Origin: Cytophagaceae bacterium
Lineage (GTDB): Bacteria > Bacteroidota > Bacteroidia > Cytophagales > Spirosomataceae
DNA length: 64,000 nt
Direction of reading: 5' to 3'
Assembly (NCBI GenBank): GCA_027491315.1
Contig: JAIXWL010000004.1
Coordinates: forward strand, 310,001 to 374,000
In this document: positions 28,334 to 36,129 of the stretch, piece after piece
Layout: each line of letters begins with the position of its first letter
Numbering within the stretch: position 1 is the stretch's first letter
The notes under the pieces: model-generated
What the model saw: only the letters and a program-made list of their open reading frames with translations
Told to the model about the DNA's origin: nothing
Database searches by the model: none
Position numbers and translations under genes: made by a program

Positions 28334-31120
28334 TTATTCAACGATTAACTTGGCCATAGAATTTCCAAGTTGAATCAAGTAAATGCCCGTATTCAATACA
28401 TTCATTTTGGAGAATTCATACACGTTTTCGCTATTGGGTATTTGTTGGATGGTCTTGCTCAGGATTAATCTGCCTAAATTATCCATGATTTTCAGTTCCA
28501 CTTCCGAGGCTGCCCCAGCCTCCCATGTTAAGTGAACCCTGTCTTGAGTTGGATTTGGGTATAGGTGTAATGACTTCGTCTTTTCCTTTTCTATGGCTAA
28601 AATTTGAAAACTTGGAACATCCCACGGAACTAGTTGTAGATTTTTATTATTCCAAGCCTCGTTCACAAATAGGTGAAACTCCCCACTGGCTAATTTAATA
28701 GGTAGGGTTTTATTGGTGACGTCAAATGATTTACCACTGAAGTAATCATACCACTTACCTGTCACGGGAAAAGTAAATAAGACTGTTTGGGTATCGGGAC
28801 TCGAATTTGCTACCAGGGCGACTTGAGAGTTTCCTTGGCTCAACTGGATTTGCTTTACTTCATTGGCTACATCTAGGGTGAAATCTGTTGTTTGGAAAAT
28901 GGGTTTAGTCAACTTTAAATTCCCAAATTGTTGGTATACACCCAATAATTTTACCCGCTCAGTATCTTGTAAATAATTCCAAAGAAGGGGTTTTGCTCCT
29001 GTCCGGCCATTGGTATTGATAGACACATCATAAGCCAATTCGCCAAATTGCCAGATCATTTTAGGGCCTGGAATGGTATAAAACAAAGCAGCAGCCATTT
29101 TCATTCGTTCCAGTTTTTCACTGTTTGTGAATACCTTCCTAGCGGCAGTACTGGCCATTTCAACCATCAAACGCTCTTCATCATGGCTTTCGATATAATT
29201 CACTAAATGTGGCTTAGCAAATCCCCTTTTCTTGTACGATATCCAATCATAATTGGTAGGGTAGGCTTGTAAAATTTTAGCTATATCAAATTTCGAATTG
29301 GCCCAAAGCATCATTCCATCATCACTCAATTCTTTCTCTTCTGCATTTTCCGCAAAATGTTCTAATATGACATAGGCATTGCTATCATAAGATCGAATTT
29401 TATTAAATATTCTTTTCCATATTTTAACTCGGCTGGCGTCATATTTGCCCCATAAATCAACATTCGTACCTGAGTTGGTTTGGGTAAATCCTTTGGATAA
29501 ATCAAATCGAAAGCCATCCATTTTGAATTCTGTCAACCAATACTGACAGACCGTATCAACCAACCATTGGGTATGTGGGCTCTCATGATTAAAATCAAAA
29601 AATACGCTAAAAGGATGCGTGGCTGTTACATTAAAAAAGGGGCTATTGGCCGTAGGTTTAGATCCATCCCAATACATTTTGACATAAGGATTTTCTAAGT
29701 CTGCTTGATTTAACACCATATCTAAAATCACGGCAATCCCATTTTCATGGCATTTGTCAATTAAATATTTTAAATCATTTTTGGTGCCATAGGCTTTGTC
29801 AGGAGCTAAGTAAAAAATGGGATTATAACCCCAGGAATCATTTCCTGTGAACTCCATGATGGGCATTAATTCCAAGGCATTAATACCTAATTTCTTGAGA
29901 TAGGGTAGGGAATCTGCTACTGTCACATATCGTTTATCCGCGATAAAATCGCGAACTAACAATTCATAAATATGTAAATTTCGTTGATCAGGTCTAACAA
30001 AGTTCTTTACTTTCCATGGATACTCGCTTTGTTCTCTGGAAAACACCGATACGATGCCACTGCTACCACTCGGATATTTTTTTAGGTTTGGGTACGTCTT
30101 TGCCGAAATATACCCATCGTTATTCGGATCTAAAATCTTGTCAGCTAAAGGATCGGCTACCGTTAAATTTCCATCAATGTAATATTGGTAGGCAATTTCT
30201 TGGTCAGGAGGTATGCTACCCAAATCCATCCAATAGCGGTTTCCATCGCTTGTTCGATACATCAAATAGCTAGGATCTACCTTCCAATTGGAAAATTCTC
30301 CGATGGCATATACAAAACTTTTCAAAGGAGCATATAAGCTTAAAAAAACATGATCGTTGACCACGGTGATACCATCTTTAAGTCCGGCTGGACGGTCCTT
30401 TATGGTCACTTGGGGCTTTGTTAATACTTGAATGGAGTCCTTGGTACTGCTATTTCCCGCCTCTAGACTAAGGACAAATTGATACGATTTCCCCTGTTCT
30501 GCACTCAAGGTATAGCTAATATTGACGGAATCAGCAGCGCTCTGGCTCCAAATAAGCGTGGAGCCTACCTTCAATTCAGCTTTTGATTTCGCAGAAAATT
30601 GAGCCCGAATTTGGACAGTTTTGTTGGCTTCACTCAGCGTGAATTTTTCAGCTGGACTTAACCATTTAACGGCCAATGAACCGGTATAGAGGTTTAAGAC
30701 AAAATCTTCAGTTTGACTTTTGCCGTCACCACTTTTTAAAAGGAGTCCTAATTTTACAATGGGGGTACCCACAGGTACCGCATAATAGCTTCTAGGAGTG
30801 AGTTTAATCGACCACACATCGTTTCCTAGTGGGGTCATTTTCCCCTTTTCATAGGGTAGAGAGAAATTACTTTGACCATTGGGTTGAAATTGGAAAGCAC
30901 TTCCTGTTTCGCTAGATCCTGCACCAGACCATAAATACACATCAGAAGTTTTTCCTAATAGTCCACTAGCTCTGGCATCTTTGGCTTTTTTTAGGTCTAC
31001 CAGGATGTTGATTTCACTTTCTGAACTAGGAAAAAGCTCTTGGGTCGAAACTTGACCAAGAGCTTTTAGCTGCACTAAAAAAAGAAATAAAAAGAAGAAC
31101 TGCTTTTTGAATGGCATCAT
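28334..31120 (-). CDS. T9SS-sorted GH13 alpha-amylase/pullulanase-like enzyme
   Basis: 928 aa: signal peptide (MPFKKQFFFLFLFLVQLKALG), N-terminal beta-sandwich modules (about 30-235), an E-set/CBM48 domain (about 245-345, YAIGEFSNWKVDPSYL), the GH13 barrel (about 380-720) and a C-terminal T9SS sorting domain (LHLYPNPTQDRVHL ... GIYLIQLGNSMAKLIVE). Catalytic residues are Asp540 in DGFRFDLSKG, Glu587 in VILEHFAEN and Asp647 in YIESHDEERL. It should cut starch or related alpha-glucans at the cell surface or outside. It overlaps the upstream stop codon by one base (TAATG), so it is coupled to the SusA-like gene. It takes the place of the SusG lipoprotein of the classical system. Confidence 0.93.
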   Translation of the reverse strand: MMPFKKQFFFLFLFLVQLKALGQVSTQELFPSSESEINILVDLKKAKDARASGLLGKTSDVYLWSGAGSSETGSAFQFQPNGQSNFSLPYEKGKMTPLGNDVWSIKLTPRSYYAVPVGTPIVKLGLLLKSGDGKSQTEDFVLNLYTGSLAVKWLSPAEKFTLSEANKTVQIRAQFSAKSKAELKVGSTLIWSQSAADSVNISYTLSAEQGKSYQFVLSLEAGNSSTKDSIQVLTKPQVTIKDRPAGLKDGITVVNDHVFLSLYAPLKSFVYAIGEFSNWKVDPSYLMYRTSDGNRYWMDLGSIPPDQEIAYQYYIDGNLTVADPLADKILDPNNDGYISAKTYPNLKKYPSGSSGIVSVFSREQSEYPWKVKNFVRPDQRNLHIYELLVRDFIADKRYVTVADSLPYLKKLGINALELMPIMEFTGNDSWGYNPIFYLAPDKAYGTKNDLKYLIDKCHENGIAVILDMVLNQADLENPYVKMYWDGSKPTANSPFFNVTATHPFSVFFDFNHESPHTQWLVDTVCQYWLTEFKMDGFRFDLSKGFTQTNSGTNVDLWGKYDASRVKIWKRIFNKIRSYDSNAYVILEHFAENAEEKELSDDGMMLWANSKFDIAKILQAYPTNYDWISYKKRGFAKPHLVNYIESHDEERLMVEMASTAARKVFTNSEKLERMKMAAALFYTIPGPKMIWQFGELAYDVSINTNGRTGAKPLLWNYLQDTERVKLLGVYQQFGNLKLTKPIFQTTDFTLDVANEVKQIQLSQGNSQVALVANSSPDTQTVLFTFPVTGKWYDYFSGKSFDVTNKTLPIKLASGEFHLFVNEAWNNKNLQLVPWDVPSFQILAIEKEKTKSLHLYPNPTQDRVHLTWEAGAASEVELKIMDNLGRLILSKTIQQIPNSENVYEFSKMNVLNTGIYLIQLGNSMAKLIVE

Positions 31121-32964
31121 TATAGGACCTCCACAATGAGGGCTGATTTAGGATCTACCTTGATGTAATTCCCTAATTTAGAAATTTGTCCATTAATTAC
31201 ATTCTTAAGCTGAGCATTGGCTGGTAAGATTTCTTTATACAATCCTGGATCAACCTGACTCTCCTGTGCATTTTTATTGACAATAACCATGACTTTTGAT
31301 TTTTCGGTATATCGAAAATAGGTGTAAATGCCATTTTTAGGCGCAAAATGCAACATTTTACCTTGGGTTACTGCCTCATTGCCTTTTCTCCAATTCAGTA
31401 ATTTAGCCAGAAATTCTTGCGTGTTCTTTTCCTTGGAATTGAGTTGATTTCCCGATACGGCATCGCGAGTGTCCCCCGGCCAGCCACCTAAAAAATCTCC
31501 TCTTATTTCACCATGTTCATTACTCTTTGGATTGGCGAAATTGATTTCTGCCCCGTAATAAATCTGTGGAATACCTCTTAAGGTACTAATTAAAGAAAGG
31601 CCTATTTTATATAAATCGGCATCTTCTTTGACTTGCGTATAAAAACGACTCATATCATGGTTATCCAAGAAGATAACTAGGTTATATGGGTTGGCATAAA
31701 TCAGGTCATACGATAACACAGAATATAGTTTTAGTAAGCCTTGATTCCATGATTCAGGTTCTGTTAAAGCCTCAAAAATGGCATTTTGTAGCGGGAAATC
31801 CATTAAACTAGGTAAGCCAGAACGGTAGCCATCTGGATTGATTTTACCTTTTTGCCAATAGGATGGGATGATGGGATTTAGGGACCATTCTTCACCCACC
31901 ATATTAAACTTAGGGTATTCACTGGAAATAGCTAATGTCCAAGCATTCGAAAAGCTCTTTTCTGAATAGGGATAGGTGTCTATTCGTAATCCTCCCAGGC
32001 CTGCATACTCAATCCACCAAATGGTGTTCTGAATGATATATTTGGCTAAGAATGGGTTATTTTGATTCATGTCAGGCATCGTGGGTACAAACCAACCATC
32101 CACTAAACCTTTTGTATCTGCTAAAGAACGGTGAGGGTCTTGTTGTGCCTCACGGTGATGATTCGTAGAGGTAAATGTAGCACCATGATTAATCCAATCT
32201 TTGAACGGTAAATCCTTCATCCAATAATGTCCGCTACCAATATGATTCAATACGATATCAGATATGATTTTGATTCCACGCTTATTTGCCTCGGTACATA
32301 ATTCTTTGAATTTCTCATTACTTCCAAATCGAGGATCTATTTTATAATGATTGGTAATGGAATACCCATGATAGCTTTGAACTTGTTGATCATTTTCCAA
32401 TAAGGGCATATTCCAAATAGCGGTATATCCCATTTTTTTAATGTAGTCCAAACGGTCAATAATCCCCTGTATATCGCCTCCATGTCGAGTAAATAATTTG
32501 GAACGGTCCACTTCCTTCTCCAGCAGGGCAGGATGGGTATCATTAGTTTGATCTCCATTGGCAAAGCGGTCTGGGGTAATCAGGTATATAACATCTTTGG
32601 AACTAAAACTTTCTCGGTTTTGGCTACCAGCCACACGAGATTGTAGGGAATAGGGGATAGTAGCAAGTACTTTACCCTCTTTCATGATTTGAAGCGGATA
32701 CTCACCTGGCTTGGCTGATTTTTCTATCAGAAAATCCACAAACAGGTAATTGTCGCTATCTGCCGCATGGGTTTTCACCACTTTAAAACCAGGTCGTAAG
32801 GATTTCACCTGAGCCCCCTTAATTTGAGTTCCTCTTAAAACCAATTGAAGATTAGGATTTTTCATTTCTACCCACCAATTCATTGGTTCTATTTGTATCG
32901 ATTTCTCTTGGGAAAACGAAGTAAAATGAAGTGTAAGTAAAAGTAGATATAAGAAGTTTTTCAT
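31120..32964 (-). CDS. susA: Periplasmic neopullulanase / GH13 alpha-amylase, SusA-like
   Basis: 614 aa with signal peptide MKNFLYLLLLTLHFTSFSQ. An N-terminal cyclomaltodextrinase-type domain (about 20-115) precedes the barrel: VIYLITPDRFANGD, GYTAIWNMPLLEND, SYHGYSITNHYKIDPRFGS, nucleophile Asp329 in GLGGLRIDTYPY, acid/base Glu358 in MVGEEW and Asp437 in FLDNHDMSRF. This matches the neopullulanases that break imported maltooligosaccharides in the periplasm. It follows susE by about 215 bp containing a hairpin and overlaps the next GH13 gene. Confidence 0.93.
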   Translation of the reverse strand: MKNFLYLLLLTLHFTSFSQEKSIQIEPMNWWVEMKNPNLQLVLRGTQIKGAQVKSLRPGFKVVKTHAADSDNYLFVDFLIEKSAKPGEYPLQIMKEGKVLATIPYSLQSRVAGSQNRESFSSKDVIYLITPDRFANGDQTNDTHPALLEKEVDRSKLFTRHGGDIQGIIDRLDYIKKMGYTAIWNMPLLENDQQVQSYHGYSITNHYKIDPRFGSNEKFKELCTEANKRGIKIISDIVLNHIGSGHYWMKDLPFKDWINHGATFTSTNHHREAQQDPHRSLADTKGLVDGWFVPTMPDMNQNNPFLAKYIIQNTIWWIEYAGLGGLRIDTYPYSEKSFSNAWTLAISSEYPKFNMVGEEWSLNPIIPSYWQKGKINPDGYRSGLPSLMDFPLQNAIFEALTEPESWNQGLLKLYSVLSYDLIYANPYNLVIFLDNHDMSRFYTQVKEDADLYKIGLSLISTLRGIPQIYYGAEINFANPKSNEHGEIRGDFLGGWPGDTRDAVSGNQLNSKEKNTQEFLAKLLNWRKGNEAVTQGKMLHFAPKNGIYTYFRYTEKSKVMVIVNKNAQESQVDPGLYKEILPANAQLKNVINGQISKLGNYIKVDPKSALIVEVL

Positions 32965-33104
32965 GGGTTAAATCGTTTACAAATGGGAAGGATTACCTAG
33001 GATTTCAGCTATTTTTTTTCAATAAAATACTAGTCAATTAGCCGATAATTGAGTTGAAGTCTTGAAATTTATTTTTTAAAGAAGGAAGAGAAAACCAGTA
33101 TTTA

Positions 33105-33126
33105 GGCCTGTGAAATGCCACAGGCC
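33105..33126 (-). terminator. Hairpin between susE and the SusA-like gene
   Basis: GGCCTGTG (33105-33112) and CACAGGCC (33119-33126) form a perfect 8-bp GC-rich stem with a 6-base loop. It lies about 55 bp beyond the susE stop. No clear T-run follows on the minus strand, so it may be an intrinsic attenuator or an RNA processing/stability hairpin that lowers expression of the enzymes relative to the binding proteins. Confidence 0.55.
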
Positions 33127-33180
33127 CAAATGTTTATTGGTTTTTACTTATGAAATACACTTGATTTTTTGAAAACCATT

Positions 33181-34497
33181 TTAGTTTTTAATCAACGTGT
33201 AGGTAGGGGCAGCTGGATTTCTGAAGTCCAACTTAACATTGTACACACCCGCTGAACCTACAGCTATGTTAGCTCCGCCCGACTCTAATGATCCATTGGC
33301 ACCATCATCTCCGTAATTCACACCCCAGTCATCATTCAATCTGAATTTAACTTCACCGGCGCTTAATGAGATGTTATTTAGATACCAAAGGCCTTCTGTA
33401 CCAAAATCAGGTCTAAATTTCATGTCTGGTCCACCCCAGCCGCTCGCTGTGGCACTTCCAACAATACCCCAAACTTTGAAGGTTTCAATTTTTACCTTCA
33501 ACTCTTTTTGGTTGAAAGTCACCAAATAAAATCCATCTGCTGCAATGGCTATGTTAGCACCACCTGATTCTAATGAACCATTCGCTCCATCATCTCCATA
33601 ATTTAGCCCCCAGTCATTATTAAATCGAATTTTGATTTCACCCTTCACTAATTTGGCAATGGCTCTCCATTGGTCAGTGGCAGGATCATACCAGAAAGGC
33701 ACATCTGGTCCACCCCAGCCATTTGGAGTCCCCGAACCCACGATACCCCAAGTATATGGAACCATGGTGAAGGTGTTCTTAGTCAAATCTATGGTTACTT
33801 TGTAAGTGCCAGCGGCATTAACCTTAATATTGTCGCCATTAACTTTCAATGTACCTGAACCACCATCTCCAATATTATAGTCCCATTTATTATCAGTTCT
33901 GAATTTAATTTCACCAACCGCTAGGTCCACATAAGCCACAAATACATTCGCTATGTCGGTCTTGTAAAATGGCAAATCTGGCCCATTCCAGCCGCCTGGA
34001 GTGGCACTTCCCACAACGCCCCAATTGGTAGTTAGGTCTAACTTATCCAAAAACGGAGTAATGGTAATACTAGCTACTGGAGAGATAAATGAAGTTGTTG
34101 GTCCAATTACCGATTGAAGTTTGAAATCAACTCCAGACGCAACACCCGCTTTAAGTCCTAGCTGTAATAAAATGGGGTTTAATTCGCCCACTTTGAACGT
34201 TTTTTTCAAATCACCACCTACGGCAATCGCCACAGATTTAGAAAAATCGCCACCTTTTTTATCAATTAAAATGGTGTAAGTAGCTGCGGCATTAAAACCG
34301 TAGTCTGGCTTTGGCCAGCTGATGGTTACCGCCTCATTCGCAACTTGCTCTTTAATCAAAACAATGGATGATTTAGACAAGGTGATATTTGGACCGGCAG
34401 TAGCGGTCAAAATAGGTTGTATGAATTCTTTTTCACAAGACAACAAGCCTAAGCTGAAGACTAGAAGTGAAAATAGTTTGAACAATGATTTTTTCAT
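33181..34497 (-). CDS. susE: SusE/SusF-like outer-membrane starch-binding lipoprotein
   Basis: 438 aa. Lipobox LGLLSCEKEF (Cys21). Residues about 35-150 are the SusE N-terminal Ig-like domain (ITLSKSSIVL, VTISWPKPDYGFNAAATYTI). Three C-terminal binding modules follow, each starting WGVVGS/WGIVGS with GWxGPDxPF or GWGGPDMKF and containing a KFR/KIRFNxDW strand. Modules 2 and 3 share NYGDDGANGSLESGGANIA exactly, a sign of recent duplication. SusE/F proteins hold starch on the cell surface. It lies 30 bp downstream of susD in the operon. Confidence 0.93.
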   Translation of the reverse strand: MKKSLFKLFSLLVFSLGLLSCEKEFIQPILTATAGPNITLSKSSIVLIKEQVANEAVTISWPKPDYGFNAAATYTILIDKKGGDFSKSVAIAVGGDLKKTFKVGELNPILLQLGLKAGVASGVDFKLQSVIGPTTSFISPVASITITPFLDKLDLTTNWGVVGSATPGGWNGPDLPFYKTDIANVFVAYVDLAVGEIKFRTDNKWDYNIGDGGSGTLKVNGDNIKVNAAGTYKVTIDLTKNTFTMVPYTWGIVGSGTPNGWGGPDVPFWYDPATDQWRAIAKLVKGEIKIRFNNDWGLNYGDDGANGSLESGGANIAIAADGFYLVTFNQKELKVKIETFKVWGIVGSATASGWGGPDMKFRPDFGTEGLWYLNNISLSAGEVKFRLNDDWGVNYGDDGANGSLESGGANIAVGSAGVYNVKLDFRNPAAPTYTLIKN

Positions 34498-34527
34498 AAT
34501 CGTATTTTTTTATGAGTAAAGCCCTAA

Positions 34528-36111
34528 TTAATAGCCTGCATTTTGAACTAAATTCGGATTCGCCACGATATCAGAAGATGGAATAGGGAACAATTTCAGA
34601 TTATCTGAAACTCCTGCACCCGATTTAGATCCACCTTTCCATGCCCAAAGGTAACTTGAGCCAGTAAACATTTTAAAGCGAATTAAATCCGTTCTTCTGT
34701 GACATTCCCAATACAATTCTCTTCCTCTTTCCTTGATGATTAAATCTAAGTTTAAGGTGCTTACATTGCCACCAGTACCATTGTAGGCACGATTACGTAA
34801 AGCATTCACATATTGTAAAGCGCTTGTCAAATCTCCACCCGATCCACCACGTAAAACGGCTTCAGCATACATCAAATAGACATCTGCCAAACGGAACATT
34901 GGGAAGTCGGTATCCGGGAAGTTTCCTTCTGAATCAGAACCTTTAACACCTGAAGAAGTCACATTTTTGTATTTTGTGATGGCATATCCATCATTGAATG
35001 ATGAAATATCCGCTACCTCCTTGTTTTGTCCATCGGTAAAAAACATAGCTCTAGTATCTGTTTTTCCCGTTTTGTCATCAAAATGATCCACAAATTGCTG
35101 CGTCGTTCTTAAACCACCCCAGCCACCATTGATACCAAATTCGGCAGGGTTCATTTTACCACCTACGGGAGCATGCACGATGAAGGTCATACCACCCCAA
35201 GTTTTTGTCTTCGTTCCATCAAAAGCAATCGGGAAAATGATTTCTGCCGATTTATGATTGTCTGCTAAAAACAAATTTTGGTATTTTGATTCTAGGGCAT
35301 AACCTGCGCTAATTACCTTTTTTGCTGAAGTAATGGCCTCTGTATATTTTCCAGAATTGATGTATACTTCGGCATTTAAATATAGCTTGGTTAATAAGGT
35401 CCAAGCAGCTGCTTTATCAGCACGGGCATATTCATTCTTTCTTGGCTCTGCCAAATCGCCTTCGATGGTCTTCAGTTCTGATTCGATGTAAGCAAACAAA
35501 TCAGCTTTTGAAATTTGTTTTGGTAAAAATGAACCTACGGCATCTTTCTCCGTTACAAATGGTACAGAACCAAACATGTCTAATGCATGATAATAGCTTA
35601 AGGCTCTTAAAAAACGAGCTTCTGCACGGTACATTTTAATTTCTGGAGAAGTAATTCCTCTAGATGCTAATTTCTCATCTGAAGTTTCGCGGATGTATTC
35701 ATTGCAAATTCCAATTTGGTAATAAATACGGTTGTACATCGCGGTGATAAACTCATTTCCAGAAGTCCAGGTCATGGTATGGTAACTCGGTAAACTTCCG
35801 TCATTCCAACCAATAACTGCTTCGTCAGTTGGTAATTCTTGAGCCTTAAAATATTGACGTAAATAGGTTGAAAAACCTTCGTCAATTCCAGAAATATCTG
35901 GTTTTCCAGCGGGACCTTGTTGACCCGAAACAGCCAATCCTGCATATAATTTGGCCAATAAAGGTTTGTAATTAGCTGGATCTTTGAATACGGTAGCTGA
36001 GGTTACCTCAATGAATGGGACTCTGTTGAGATCTCCCGTACAAGAGGCCATGATACTTAAGATGATACTTAAGCTCAAGCCTTTAGCAAATGTGATGTAT
36101 GTTGATTTCAT
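34528..36111 (-). CDS. susD: SusD-like starch-binding outer-membrane lipoprotein
   Basis: 527 aa RagB/SusD family. Signal and lipobox SIIMASCTG-like (Cys24 in SIMASCTGDLNRVPF). The TPR-rich helical core shows AEARFLRALSYYHALDMFGS and AAAWTLLTKLYLNAEVYI, and the family C-terminal block FPMFRLADVYLMYAEAVL, LIIKERGRELYWECHRRTDL and LFPIPSSDIVANPNLVQN. It caps the SusC transporter and captures oligosaccharide. It follows susC by 18 bp. Confidence 0.95.
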   Translation of the reverse strand: MKSTYITFAKGLSLSIILSIMASCTGDLNRVPFIEVTSATVFKDPANYKPLLAKLYAGLAVSGQQGPAGKPDISGIDEGFSTYLRQYFKAQELPTDEAVIGWNDGSLPSYHTMTWTSGNEFITAMYNRIYYQIGICNEYIRETSDEKLASRGITSPEIKMYRAEARFLRALSYYHALDMFGSVPFVTEKDAVGSFLPKQISKADLFAYIESELKTIEGDLAEPRKNEYARADKAAAWTLLTKLYLNAEVYINSGKYTEAITSAKKVISAGYALESKYQNLFLADNHKSAEIIFPIAFDGTKTKTWGGMTFIVHAPVGGKMNPAEFGINGGWGGLRTTQQFVDHFDDKTGKTDTRAMFFTDGQNKEVADISSFNDGYAITKYKNVTSSGVKGSDSEGNFPDTDFPMFRLADVYLMYAEAVLRGGSGGDLTSALQYVNALRNRAYNGTGGNVSTLNLDLIIKERGRELYWECHRRTDLIRFKMFTGSSYLWAWKGGSKSGAGVSDNLKLFPIPSSDIVANPNLVQNAGY

Positions 36112-36129
36112 TTTTGTACGATTTAACGA

